A stretch of 64,000 nt of DNA from UBA947 sp031550975 (GCA_031550975.1 JAVBOC010000009.1:38659-102658); one strand, 5' to 3'; positions 17,711 through 26,308 are shown, counted from the stretch's first letter. Numbers and translations are program-made. The notes: generated from the sequence alone by a model not told the origin.

Positions 17711-18415
17711 ATGTTACAAGACTTAACCGGGAAAACCCCCACCCCACAGGCCAAGGACACTATTAAAATTGCCATCGTCGAAGATTTTAAACTTACCCGA
17801 GTGGGCCTAAGATGTGCCCTTAACGCAAACGAGGACATGACCGTAGTAGCTGAGGCGGAAGATGCAACCGAAGGATTAACGTTAATTGAAAGGACTAAGC
17901 CCCATGTGGTTTTGATGGACCTAGGTCTTCCGGGTATTAACGGAATAGAAGCAACCGTAAAATTGAAAGAAATGCTACCAGACATTAAAGTTATTGCACT
18001 AACTTCACACGACAGAGCAGAAGAAGTTGTTGCCGCACTAAGTTCAGGCGCAAACGCATATTGCCTAAAAGACATCGACCCGCAAAAACTCGCTGAAGTT
18101 GTACGCGATGTAGCGACCGGCGTTTGCTGGATTGACCCGGTTGTCGCACACCTTGCACTCGGTTCACTTCCAAAATCCGACAACGTCGCTTTCCTACCGG
18201 GCAAATCCCAAAGCGAAGGCCGCGTGCCATTAACCGAAAGAGAATTTGAAGTCCTAAAACACCTCGTTTCAGGCAAAAGCAACACAGAAATCGCGAAAGA
18301 ATTAATCGTAAGCGTTCACACAGCAAAAGCACACGTTTGTTCAATCTTACAGAAGATGTGTGTTAACGACCGTGTTCAAGCAGCCGTAAAAGCTGTTAAA
18401 GAAGGTATGGTGTAA
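17711..18415 (+). CDS. NarL/LuxR-family response regulator
   Basis: 234 residues. The receiver domain spans about residues 18-135, with acidic E24/D25, phospho-acceptor D70 (VVLMDLGLPG), ALTSHD and the conserved Lys in CLKD. The LuxR-type HTH (LTEREFEVLKHLVSGKSNTEIAKEL) lies at about 172-230. No histidine kinase is adjacent, so it is an orphan regulator. The start is placed at ATG 17711, preceded by AAGAGGAA at 7-nt spacing; a TTG 18 bp upstream is less likely. The N-terminal ~17-residue extension before the receiver is typical of cyanobacterial orphan regulators. Confidence 0.9.
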   Translation: MLQDLTGKTPTPQAKDTIKIAIVEDFKLTRVGLRCALNANEDMTVVAEAEDATEGLTLIERTKPHVVLMDLGLPGINGIEATVKLKEMLPDIKVIALTSHDRAEEVVAALSSGANAYCLKDIDPQKLAEVVRDVATGVCWIDPVVAHLALGSLPKSDNVAFLPGKSQSEGRVPLTEREFEVLKHLVSGKSNTEIAKELIVSVHTAKAHVCSILQKMCVNDRVQAAVKAVKEGMV

Positions 18416-18485
18416 CAGAACGCTTAACAGCAGAATTTGGCGCAAGTGCGTCATCTACACAAATGGTCTTTCATTATATAATAAG

Positions 18486-18512
18486 AGCCTCCCCTACAGA
18501 GGCTTTTTCTTT
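18486..18512 (+). terminator. Terminator downstream of the response regulator
   Basis: Inverted repeat AGCCTC (18486-18491) / GAGGCT (18499-18504) followed by TTTTTCTTTT. Confidence 0.75.
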
Positions 18513-18519
18513 TGGGATT

Positions 18520-18551
18520 TAAAAAAGCCCCCGCTACAATTAACGAGGACT
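18520..18551 (-). terminator. Terminator of the 18.6-kb TPR gene
   Basis: On the minus strand AGTCCTCG pairs with CGGGGGCT (8 bp including two G-U) and is followed by a run of T. It lies 18 bp after the TPR gene stop. Confidence 0.65.
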
Positions 18552-18568
18552 TTTATTTCTTTAAAAAG

Positions 18569-19162
18569 TTATTTCTTATTTTTTGCTTTTTCTTGTTTCT
18601 TGATAAGCTTCTGCGATTTTTTATAATCTGAGTAAGCCTCGCCAAATTTCAAATCAGCTAGTTCCATAATTGAACGAGCACCGTAGATTTCTCCACGTTC
18701 TTCAACTTTTAAAGCTTTGTCCAAGTCAGCGTAAGCTGCGTCTTTGTCTTTTAGTTCATACTGAACCATCGCGCGAGCGGTGTAAGTTTGCCAATCATTA
18801 GGATTGATTTCGATTGATTTGTTCAAATCAGGAAGCGCCTTGTCCCATTTCGCATCCGTAGCATAAGCCGCTGCTCTGCCTGTGTACCCATCAGCGCTGT
18901 GAGGAGCCAGTTTAATTACTTGGTCAAAGTCTTTGATAGCTTCTTCTATCTTTCTAAGCTCAATATAAGATTTCCCTCTGTAGTTGTACGCATCAGTCAA
19001 GTGTGAATTTTCTTTAATAGCTTTGGTCAAATCAACAACAGCGTTTTCGTAATCTTTCGCGTTGTATTTTTCAACACCTGAATTTAAATCGGTCGTAGCA
19101 CTTGCATAAACCGCAATCGTCATAACCAACATAGCAACAATGGTTGATAATAATTTTTTCAT
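18569..19162 (-). CDS. Exported TPR-repeat protein
   Basis: 197 residues. A signal peptide (MKKLLSTIVAMLVMTIAVYASA) is followed by about five tetratricopeptide repeats (NAKDYENAVVDLTKAI, IEEAIKDFDQVIKLAP, WDKALPDLNKSIEINP and similar) and a Lys-rich tail. TPR proteins are protein-binding scaffolds; the partner is unknown. The start is placed at the ATG at 19162, preceded by AAAGGAA. The 18-codon upstream extension is rejected because it would bury the signal peptide. A broken tRNA-Phe copy lies just upstream on the same strand. Confidence 0.88.
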   Translation of the reverse strand: MKKLLSTIVAMLVMTIAVYASATTDLNSGVEKYNAKDYENAVVDLTKAIKENSHLTDAYNYRGKSYIELRKIEEAIKDFDQVIKLAPHSADGYTGRAAAYATDAKWDKALPDLNKSIEINPNDWQTYTARAMVQYELKDKDAAYADLDKALKVEERGEIYGARSIMELADLKFGEAYSDYKKSQKLIKKQEKAKNKK

Positions 19163-19208
19163 ACCCAATTCCTTTCTTTTAAATTTTGGATTCAGAAATG
19201 TTAAGTGG

Positions 19209-19351
19209 TGCCGCAACTCACTCTGTCGAGCGAAAGGTGACTAAATGTCACGTTTCGAGAGAGGGACGAACCAAGGACACAGGGATTTTCAGTCCCTTGC
19301 TCTGCAAATAAAAAACGTTCCGCTTTCATCCTCACTTAGGAAGCTATTGCA
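19209..19351 (-). pseudogene. Interrupted tRNA-Phe copy
   Basis: A 36-nt block (19268-19303) covering the anticodon arm (anticodon GAA), variable region and adjoining arms is identical to 19390-19425 of the intact tRNA-Phe. The 3' acceptor side matches at 19209-19219 and the 5' side (AGCTATTGC) at 19342-19350. Between them, 48 nt replace 6 nt in the T region (19220-19267), and about 37 nt replace the D loop (19304-19340). The T-region insert holds a hairpin: CGAAAGGTGAC / GTCACGTTTCG, one mismatch. It cannot fold as a normal tRNA without splicing. Confidence 0.6.
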
Positions 19352-19372
19352 AATTATTTATAGTAGCAAAAT

Positions 19373-19445
19373 TGCCGCAACTCGGAATTGAACCAAGGAC
19401 ACAGGGATTTTCAGTCCCTTGCTCTACCAACTGAGCTATTGCGGC
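19373..19445 (-). tRNA. tRNA-Phe (GAA)
   Basis: A 73-nt cloverleaf on the minus strand: acceptor GCCGCAA/TTGCGGC with discriminator A, D-arm AGCTCAGTTGGTAGAGCA, anticodon arm AGGGA-CTGAAAA-TCCCT (anticodon GAA) and T-loop GGTTCAATTCC. CCA is not encoded. It lies 46 bp downstream of infC on the same strand and could be co-transcribed. Confidence 0.96.
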
Positions 19446-19491
19446 ATACATGCCATTATATAATATCAAAACTTCACGTCAATAGGGGGTC

Positions 19492-20025
19492 TTACTGCGG
19501 TGCTAAATAAAGCGTAACGTTGCGCCCTTCAAGCATCGCCTTCTTCTCAACCACAAGCGGTTGGCCTTCTAAATCAGCTAAAAATTTGTTAGCTAAATCA
19601 AAAGCAAGATTTGAGTGTTGCATCTCGCGGCCACGAAGCATGATTGCTATTTTAACCTTGTTGCCTTGTGCGATGAATTTTTTAATATTATTAATTCTTA
19701 CTTGATAGTCATGGGTGTCGATTTTGTATCTGACTTTAACTTCTTTTACTTCGACAGTGTGTTGTTTTTTCTTCGCTTCGCGATTTTTCTTTTCTAATTC
19801 GTATTTATATTTTCCGTAATCAAGGATTTTTGCAACCGGCGGTTCTTGGTTAGGATTGATTAGCATCAAATCCATGTCCGCATCGTATGCCATTTGTAAG
19901 GCTTCTGAAGTTGCTACAACTCCCCGGTTTTCTCCTTCTGCGTCAATTAATCTCACTTCTTTTGAACGAATTCTCTCATTCAGGATAGTTTGGTCCTTGT
20001 TGTTAAATCTGTTATCAGTAGCTAT
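19492..20025 (-). CDS. infC: Translation initiation factor IF-3, probable AUA start codon
   Basis: Binds the 30S subunit and proofreads start-codon selection. The protein is 177 residues from the proposed start. NERIRSKEVRLIDAEGENRGVV opens the N-terminal domain, and the C-terminal domain ends MLEGRNVTLYLAPQ. No ATG, GTG or TTG precedes NERIRSKE in a sensible position. The first conventional start (GTG at 19956) would delete the conserved NERIRSKE segment. An ATA codon at 20025-20023 lies 7 nt after AGGAGA, so AUA is the best start. Rare AUU/AUA/AUC starts in infC are known to allow autoregulation by IF-3. thrS, rpmI and rplT, frequent neighbours, are not here. Confidence 0.93.
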   Translation of the reverse strand: MATDNRFNNKDQTILNERIRSKEVRLIDAEGENRGVVATSEALQMAYDADMDLMLINPNQEPPVAKILDYGKYKYELEKKNREAKKKQHTVEVKEVKVRYKIDTHDYQVRINNIKKFIAQGNKVKIAIMLRGREMQHSNLAFDLANKFLADLEGQPLVVEKKAMLEGRNVTLYLAPQ

Positions 20026-20125
20026 TGTCGTGTCTCCTATGGTTTAATTACAAATTTAATGATAGCACAACTATTGATTTTTGGCTATAGATAGCAATTT
20101 TTTTTTTCACAGGCATTAATATCTC

Positions 20126-21085
20126 ATGCGAATTTCCCAAAAAACAATACAACAATTGAAATCAATACCCCCGGCAAAAGATTTGACACATCACTTGCAG
20201 ACAAATTTGCTTGGAGTTTGTGGGCTTAGAGAGGAATTTGAAAGAACTCCAAATGCAAGCAGATACCTTGGAGTTGTGCCGGAATCCTGGACTGGAAATA
20301 TACCGGAAAAAATCAATGCAACAAAAGAGATTTTTTCAAGATTCGCCAAAAGCCGCAATCTTGATGCGCTTATAAGAGGATTTAAAAAGCACTTGGGAAT
20401 AAAACCAGAAGCGCGCTGGGTGGGTGAAGGTCACTTTGGATTTGTTTTTAATCTGGAGATCAAAAAAATAAATTATGCACTAAAAGTTTATAAACCAGAT
20501 GCATTCTGGGAATATCACCACGGACCGGGAAATGAAATCCAGAACGCATGTTTTGCAGATAAAAACGGTTTTTCTGGGAGATATGCGCCTTTTTGTTTTG
20601 GCAAATTCGCACTTAGCGAAAAAGACCGAGACGGGTTTTTGGTTACTAAATTTGTTGATGAAAAAAACTTTTTAGAATTGCAATGGAATAACAAGGGGTT
20701 ATATAGGCTTGCAGAATATGTTTCTTGCCCTGATTACTGGCGAAGCGGCAACACAAGAGGAGACACAATAGTTGATTTTGGACAAATACATTTAAATGAA
20801 AAGCTGGCTGATAATAAAAAACGGCAATTTGCTATGCTGATATTAAATGTCATGGACAAACAAGCCGGAGAATATGCGCAAAGCCTTAGAAACATGTACG
20901 GCGATACAAAAGAATTTATTGAAGCGTTGAAATATGTTAACGCTTCAATAAATAACAACGCAGATGAATTATTAGCGGTAACCCGCCACGAACGTGCGAC
21001 ATTAGAGAGAATTACAAGGGTGTGCAACGAACCTCCAACAAAACCTCCGTTTACAACTAAATCTTTTGAGCTGGATTTCTCCTAG
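20126..21085 (+). CDS. Degenerate protein-kinase-fold protein
   Basis: 319 residues with kinase-like landmarks. A glycine-rich loop GEGHFGFVF (residues 100-108) is followed by YALKVYKP with K120 as the ATP-lysine, E137 as a possible helix-C glutamate, and a DFG at 217-219 (TIVDFGQIHL). The usual HRD loop is missing: CPDYWRSGN (D203, N209) stands in its place, close to the DFG. The N-terminal ~95 residues are helical and unassigned. No signal peptide or membrane segment is seen. It could be an atypical kinase or a pseudokinase. No SD is seen. Confidence 0.7.
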   Translation: MRISQKTIQQLKSIPPAKDLTHHLQTNLLGVCGLREEFERTPNASRYLGVVPESWTGNIPEKINATKEIFSRFAKSRNLDALIRGFKKHLGIKPEARWVGEGHFGFVFNLEIKKINYALKVYKPDAFWEYHHGPGNEIQNACFADKNGFSGRYAPFCFGKFALSEKDRDGFLVTKFVDEKNFLELQWNNKGLYRLAEYVSCPDYWRSGNTRGDTIVDFGQIHLNEKLADNKKRQFAMLILNVMDKQAGEYAQSLRNMYGDTKEFIEALKYVNASINNNADELLAVTRHERATLERITRVCNEPPTKPPFTTKSFELDFS

Positions 21086-21191
21086 TATATAAACTTTATA
21101 TTTACAATCCGTTACAATCTATAAAGTTTTTAAAAAATAATCCGATAATGTAATTGTTGAAACTACCGGGTATAAATTTAAGGAGTATAGT

Positions 21192-21332
21192 ATGATTAAT
21201 GAGACAACAAAACTGGCATCAGCAACAATAGATTTGGGAGCGATTGAGCCAGCAGCAATTGATTTCAACATTCCACTACAGACGCTATTTGACGATGTAA
21301 TCGAATTTATCAGCGTTTCTAGTTTCTCGTAG
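21192..21332 (+). CDS. Possible 46-residue small protein
   Basis: A short frame with a strong AGGAG 6 nt before the ATG and a rho-independent terminator 58 bp after the stop. The predicted peptide is acidic (MINETTKLASATIDLG..., ending FISVSSFS), with no signal peptide or transmembrane segment. It sits alone between the kinase-like gene and a TPR gene on the same strand. It could be a small regulatory protein or toxin-like peptide; function is unknown. Confidence 0.45.
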   Translation: MINETTKLASATIDLGAIEPAAIDFNIPLQTLFDDVIEFISVSSFS

Positions 21333-21390
21333 CTCAAAAACAGCACGAGCGAACGAGCAAGAAGTGTGACAAAGAGAATTTGAACACTAA

Positions 21391-21420
21391 AACAGACCCC
21401 CCAGTTGGGTCTGTTTTTTT
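21391..21420 (+). terminator. Terminator after the 46-residue ORF
   Basis: AACAGACCC (21391-21399) / GGGTCTGTT (21407-21415), a 9-bp stem and 7-nt loop, then a T-run. It isolates the next TPR gene, whose real start is therefore at 21462. Confidence 0.85.
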
Positions 21421-21461
21421 ATGTTTTTGTGCTATTATTAGGGGGTAAGAGGGATTTTCAA

Positions 21462-23564
21462 ATGAAGAAAAAATTATTAGTTTTAGGTGCAGCATTAATG
21501 ATGGTTCAACCGGCTTTTGCTGGTTTTAGAGAACACTTTGAACTGGGTCAGCAATATCTCTCGAACTATCAGTATTCGAGTGCGATAACCGAGTTCAAAA
21601 ACGCACTAAGAATAAACTATATGGACAACTCTGCAAGAATCGGGCTGTTAAATTCTTATATCGCCCGCGGAACTCACTACGCGACGCAGGAAAAGAATTA
21701 TAAGAAAGCGGCTGACGACTACCGCAGCGCGCTGTTCTATCTTGTTTATTATCCGACTAACGCAAGCGCTGTACAGAATTCAGCCACCGCTATTACTCAA
21801 GTAACAGGAAACTTAAACAAATGTTTGACCTTCTTAAACTACGACATGAGCCCTGCAAACAGATTTCAAACAGCAAAACAACTGCGCGCAGAAGGCGAAT
21901 TTGCCGCTGCGGGTTATGAATTCACCCAATCATTGGGCGATAAAAAACAAATTAAAGACAGCTTTATGCAAGTCGGCGACATAATGAAATTAATCGGCAA
22001 CGACCCGAAAGCGGGCGAGTTCTATAAAAAAGCCATTGCTGTGGACCCGACAGATGTTGAGTTGCGTATGTCTTATGCAAAAATCCTCGACAAAATGGGT
22101 TCTGAAGAAGCTGCTGTTAACGAATACAACTATATTTTGACAAGAAATATTGACAACAAAGAAACCTTGTACGCATTGGAGCGGATTTATAAAAAGAAGT
22201 TAGAAACCTCACCGAGCGACTCGCAGGTAACTTCAAACCTCGGCGCCATCATGCAAAAACAGGGGAATTATGATGAGGCGTTAAGATATTATTCAAAAGC
22301 CGAATATCTAGACCCGGCAAATATCACCACACGCATAAACGTCGGAACTCTTTACCAGCAAAAAGGAGATTACAAAACAGCAATTACGGCTTACGATTCT
22401 GTTTTGATTTTGTATCCGGATAACGCATCAGCAAACCTTTACAAAGCACAGTGCAAAGCTGAATTAGGCGACAAAAAAGCTGCGCTTGAACTATACAAAA
22501 AAGTTCTGACTCTTGACCCGGGAAATTCTGTTGCTCAGACTCAAATAGTCGAGTTAGCGCGTGCGACCATGCCGCCGGCACAGTTTATGGAATATATAAA
22601 ACGCAATGCGCCGGGAGTTGACCCATCTGAGGTTATGTACAATTATGCACTCGATTTGCACAAGCAAAATAAACTCGATGAGGCGATTGCAATGTATAAC
22701 GAAGTATTAAAAATTGACGCAAACGACCCTGAAGTATATTTGAACCTGGGTCTGGCTCAAGCTCAACAGAAAAACTATGCTGCTGCTGCGAATACTCTTA
22801 GGACAGCAAGCGCGAAATTCCCTAACGACAAATCTTTAAAGGATGAATTGGCAAGAGTAAGCGGAAGCATCACAGACCAAGAACTTGATATTGCTGCTGA
22901 TTTTTATAATAAAGGGGATTACAAAAACGCGATTGATGCGTATTTAAAAGTTCAGCCGGCAACCGCGGATACTATGCTCGGGGTCGCATCTTCGTATCAA
23001 AACCTGAAAAATAATGCCTCGGCTATTGAATATTACAAAAAAGCGCTTGATATGAGACCTACGGATTCCGATATAGCTTATTATATTGCGGCACTTTATG
23101 CTGAGCAGGACAAATGGGCTGAGGCTAAAACCTATGCGGCAAAATCGCTCGCGTTAAATAAGACAAACAAAGACGCCCTCACTTTGTACAATTCAATTAA
23201 CGAACAGGAAAACTCCGCTGCACTTGAAAAGGCTATCGCATTATTTGATGCTGAAAAATACGATCAGAGTTTGACTGAGTTTAACGCAATTATCGCAAAA
23301 GATGCGAAAAACGGATATGCGCTCTACTATCGCGGCATGGTTTATGATGCCAAAGAAAAATACAACGAGGCAATTGCTGATTACAAAAACGCTTACATAG
23401 CCGACTCAAGTCTTACTGTTGTCAACTACCTGATAGCAGTGGATTACGACAACTTAAACCAACCGAAAAACGCGCTGCCATACTATAAAAAGTTCGTTGA
23501 AAATTACAAGGAAGACGACGACTTCAAAACCTACGCAACAGAACGTATGAAACAGATTAAATAG
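21462..23564 (+). CDS. Large exported TPR-repeat protein
   Basis: 700 residues. The signal peptide is MKKKLLVLGAALMMVQPAFA, and the rest is almost entirely tetratricopeptide repeats, more than a dozen, such as NYDEALRYYSKAEYLDP and DYKTAITAYDSVLILYP. It is probably a periplasmic or outer-membrane-associated scaffold. The start at 21462 follows AGAGGGA; an upstream in-frame start would run through the terminator at 21391-21420. The gene ends 1 bp before dusB, so the two are probably co-transcribed. Confidence 0.88.
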   Translation: MKKKLLVLGAALMMVQPAFAGFREHFELGQQYLSNYQYSSAITEFKNALRINYMDNSARIGLLNSYIARGTHYATQEKNYKKAADDYRSALFYLVYYPTNASAVQNSATAITQVTGNLNKCLTFLNYDMSPANRFQTAKQLRAEGEFAAAGYEFTQSLGDKKQIKDSFMQVGDIMKLIGNDPKAGEFYKKAIAVDPTDVELRMSYAKILDKMGSEEAAVNEYNYILTRNIDNKETLYALERIYKKKLETSPSDSQVTSNLGAIMQKQGNYDEALRYYSKAEYLDPANITTRINVGTLYQQKGDYKTAITAYDSVLILYPDNASANLYKAQCKAELGDKKAALELYKKVLTLDPGNSVAQTQIVELARATMPPAQFMEYIKRNAPGVDPSEVMYNYALDLHKQNKLDEAIAMYNEVLKIDANDPEVYLNLGLAQAQQKNYAAAANTLRTASAKFPNDKSLKDELARVSGSITDQELDIAADFYNKGDYKNAIDAYLKVQPATADTMLGVASSYQNLKNNASAIEYYKKALDMRPTDSDIAYYIAALYAEQDKWAEAKTYAAKSLALNKTNKDALTLYNSINEQENSAALEKAIALFDAEKYDQSLTEFNAIIAKDAKNGYALYYRGMVYDAKEKYNEAIADYKNAYIADSSLTVVNYLIAVDYDNLNQPKNALPYYKKFVENYKEDDDFKTYATERMKQIK

Positions 23565-23565
23565 C

Positions 23566-24567
23566 ATGAAAAACCATTCAACTATTCAACCTTTCAACCT
23601 TTCAACTGCTTTGCAAAGCAAAGTTTCTTTAGCACCTATGGCGGGAATTACCGACTACGTGCTGCGTTCGCTTGTGCGGCGTTATTCAAAAACCTGTTTG
23701 CTCACGACCGAGATGATAAGTTCGGAGTTCCTCGCACAACAGCGTAACAAAATCTCTCTCACGGATTTTTCGGGCGAAGGGGTTATTTATAAATTTGCTC
23801 CGGATCATCACCCGATAGCTTATCAATTGAGCGGACATAAACCTCATTTGATAAAAGCCGCGGCTGAGTATTTGTCTCCGATGGCAGATATTATTGATAT
23901 CAACATGGGCTGTCCTGTGAACAAAGTTGTAAAAGGGCAAGACGGCTGCGCTTTGATGCGAAACCCTTCACTTGCGGCTGATTTGGTTAAGGCAGCAAAA
24001 GACGGTACAGATAAGCCAATAAGCGTCAAGTTCCGACTCGGTTATACGCTGGATGAATTGAATTATGTCGAATACGGCCAGCAAATGCAAAAAGCCGGTG
24101 CGGAGTTTATAACCATCCATGCCAGAACCCGCTCCCAGATGTATTCGGGACAAGCCGACTGGAAGATGGTTCGTGCGCTCAAAGAAAACGTTGATATCCC
24201 TGTTTTTGCAAACGGCGATGTTGTTGACATTGAAACTGCCGAACAGTGCCTGGAACAATCAGGCGCAGACGGGGTCGCAATCGGCCGCGGCGCACTTGGC
24301 GATCCGACATTACTGCACAGAATTGAACATTATCTCACAACAGGTGAAAAACTTCCGCCACCATCATTAGAAGAAAAAATAGAGATGCTAAAATGGCACC
24401 TTGACGAAGAAATCAAACTGCGCGGAGAAGATATCGGGATAAAATTCACACGCAAATTCTACCCTTACTATATTTCAGGGGTCCAAAACGCCGCAAAACT
24501 GCGCGGACAATTGGTCACAGAAGACAGCTATGACAGAATCATGCAGTTACTAAAAATGAATTACTAG
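23566..24567 (+). CDS. dusB: tRNA-dihydrouridine synthase
   Basis: FMN enzyme reducing uridine in tRNA D-loops, 333 residues. VSLAPMAGITD begins the TIM barrel, the catalytic cysteine is C116 in NMGCPVNK, and the FMN-phosphate region is GVAIGRGALGDP. The first ~16 codons (23566-23613) lie in a short repeat of TTCAACC units also found at 42703-42733, so this N-terminal extension is probably not ancestral; TTG at 23611 is an alternative start. It overlaps the convergent methyltransferase stop codon. Confidence 0.93.
   Translation: MKNHSTIQPFNLSTALQSKVSLAPMAGITDYVLRSLVRRYSKTCLLTTEMISSEFLAQQRNKISLTDFSGEGVIYKFAPDHHPIAYQLSGHKPHLIKAAAEYLSPMADIIDINMGCPVNKVVKGQDGCALMRNPSLAADLVKAAKDGTDKPISVKFRLGYTLDELNYVEYGQQMQKAGAEFITIHARTRSQMYSGQADWKMVRALKENVDIPVFANGDVVDIETAEQCLEQSGADGVAIGRGALGDPTLLHRIEHYLTTGEKLPPPSLEEKIEMLKWHLDEEIKLRGEDIGIKFTRKFYPYYISGVQNAAKLRGQLVTEDSYDRIMQLLKMNY
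23577..23613. repeat. Degenerate TTCAACC repeat inside the dusB start
   Basis: Iterations of TTCAACTATTCAACC/TTTCAACC; on the other strand this reads GTTGAAAGGTTGAA. The same unit, in opposite orientation, covers 42703-42733 at the start of another gene. Confidence 0.6.
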
Positions 24568-25283
24568 AGCTTTTTTAGGGTAATCCATTTAAGAACAACA
24601 GGCCTTACCTTTTCACCAACAAACATATTAAATCCCCATTTGTTGTGATAATAGTGGCCTCTACAAGCTTTTTCCTCATTATAGAGTTCTATATTCGCCA
24701 CGGCAAATCCATACCACTTCGCAAATCTTCTTATCATTGATAGAGGGAAGTGACAATAACCACACTTTATGTCATCCGCATTGTTTGGTTCTATATTGCG
24801 GGATTTTTCAAGCAAGGCATCAAACAAAAAGAACCCGCCTTTTTTCAAGGAGGCAGCCACATTTTTTGTAACTCTTTCTAATTCTTCACCCGTAAAATGC
24901 TGACTCACATGAACCATAAAAGCACCGTCAAATTTTTGTTTAAACGGACCGTTAAGAATGTCATCTTCTTGTACAATTACATTAGAAAGACCACTGAGTT
25001 TTGCATGTTCTTTAATATTATTACGTCCTCTTTGGGAGAGTTCATATGCTGTCATTTTGTAACCTTTTTTGGCTAAGGGAATTGTAATGCGGCCGTCGCC
25101 CGCACCTATGTCAGCATAAGATTTTTCCCTGTCAGGTAATTCCAACAGTGCAGTTTTTATAACCTTTAAATCCGGCATATAACCATTTGGTCGAGCAGCA
25201 AAACCATAATAATGCGGATCATACGCATCATTTTTTATTGCACTAAAATTCATCTGTCTTTGAGGATTGATTTTAATTTGCAT
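24564..25283 (-). CDS. SAM-dependent methyltransferase, class I
   Basis: 239 residues. The SAM-binding motif I is YADIGAGDGRITIP (about residues 56-69), motif II ends in the acidic YEL, QEDDIL is motif III, and a later FFLFDALL strand follows. The substrate is unknown; the GxG and post-I spacing are typical of small-molecule or protein methylases. The N-terminal MNFSAIKNDAY resembles the short motif of other orphan proteins here. It is convergent with dusB, the two stop codons overlapping in CTAG. Confidence 0.8.
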   Translation of the reverse strand: MQIKINPQRQMNFSAIKNDAYDPHYYGFAARPNGYMPDLKVIKTALLELPDREKSYADIGAGDGRITIPLAKKGYKMTAYELSQRGRNNIKEHAKLSGLSNVIVQEDDILNGPFKQKFDGAFMVHVSQHFTGEELERVTKNVAASLKKGGFFLFDALLEKSRNIEPNNADDIKCGYCHFPLSMIRRFAKWYGFAVANIELYNEEKACRGHYYHNKWGFNMFVGEKVRPVVLKWITLKKL

Positions 25284-25330
25284 GTTATATTTGAAAACCG
25301 GACAAAAAGTTTTTTGCTATGGAATAAGTT

Positions 25331-26266
25331 TTATTTTAGCGATTCTATTTCTTTAATTATCTCTCTGATTTCAGCACTGATTTCTGTTTCGGTGGAAATA
25401 TTAGTTTTCACAAGCTGCGCGAAGTCGGCTTTTTTAAATTCGTTTAAACCGTTAAGACGGAAGAATTCGCCAAGGATTTTTGTCATCGGCAAATCCTGAA
25501 CTAAATCACGCTCCTCGACTTTATAGAAATTTTTCAAAGAGTAATTAAGCGTCTTTTTGATAAGCGGAATCGGGAGTAAATCCTCAAACTCACCGCTTTC
25601 AATCAAGTGGATTTTGTCACCCTTGCGCAACTTAGGTTGAATCTCTTTTGAACTTTGAATTGCATCATTATCAAATAGGACAAAAACAGGGATTTTCAGA
25701 CTCTCATATAGGTTGTAGAAGTATTTAACCACCTGATTTTTACCGCCGGCAGAGATTATATGGACGCCGTTTGTATCAAAATCATATCCACAGAGCCGCG
25801 CGAATTCCGGCAGCAAAATTTCTTCAGTAATCCCCTCGGTTAAAACTATTTTACGAGGCGGGAACTTCAAACTGCCACCACGGCGCGCTTCGACCAGTGG
25901 CAAAACAGGCGCATAATTTATCTTGTTATCAAGCAATTTTTTGGTTTCTTTATCAAGATTAAAAAGACTATTTTCGCACTCTTTTAGATAATTATTAATC
26001 GAGCAATCAACCCCTTTATCCTCGCCACCGTTAAAAATGTACTCTGCCAAATCCCGCAGCTGAGCATAATCTAACGCATCAAGTTCACTCTTTTTAAACT
26101 TGGGGGAAATCAAATTAGCCGCGATTATTTCTTTAAAGACTCTTAAATATTTCTCGCCCGTTTCTTTAAAACGCGTCAACCGGTCAACGGCGATTATGAG
26201 TTGTTCTTGCGTGAGAGGTTTGATTTTAACCGATTCTGACTTAATATTTTGTAATAAACTTAGCAA
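25331..26266 (-). CDS. Stand-alone TOPRIM-domain protein (OLD-nuclease-like)
   Basis: 311 residues. A helical N-terminal half of about 130 residues is followed by a TOPRIM domain: KIVLTEGITEEILLPEFA (E144), then PVFVLFDNDA (D199 and D201), then a late acidic EFEDLLP. This pattern is typical of OLD-family nucleases, but the usual N-terminal ABC ATPase is absent. Start TTG at 26266 follows AAGGAG. It could be a DNA nuclease of a defence or repair system; no partner is adjacent, so function is open. Confidence 0.75.
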   Translation of the reverse strand: MLSLLQNIKSESVKIKPLTQEQLIIAVDRLTRFKETGEKYLRVFKEIIAANLISPKFKKSELDALDYAQLRDLAEYIFNGGEDKGVDCSINNYLKECENSLFNLDKETKKLLDNKINYAPVLPLVEARRGGSLKFPPRKIVLTEGITEEILLPEFARLCGYDFDTNGVHIISAGGKNQVVKYFYNLYESLKIPVFVLFDNDAIQSSKEIQPKLRKGDKIHLIESGEFEDLLPIPLIKKTLNYSLKNFYKVEERDLVQDLPMTKILGEFFRLNGLNEFKKADFAQLVKTNISTETEISAEIREIIKEIESLK

Positions 26267-26308
26267 TTTTCTCCTTGTTTGGTTTTTATTATATATAGTG
26301 GAGTGGAA

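Noticed and set aside
21192..21332. The 46-residue ORF as a lanthipeptide or other RiPP precursor
   Set aside because: No recognised modification, protease or transport gene lies nearby; the kinase-like neighbour is not a lanthipeptide synthetase.
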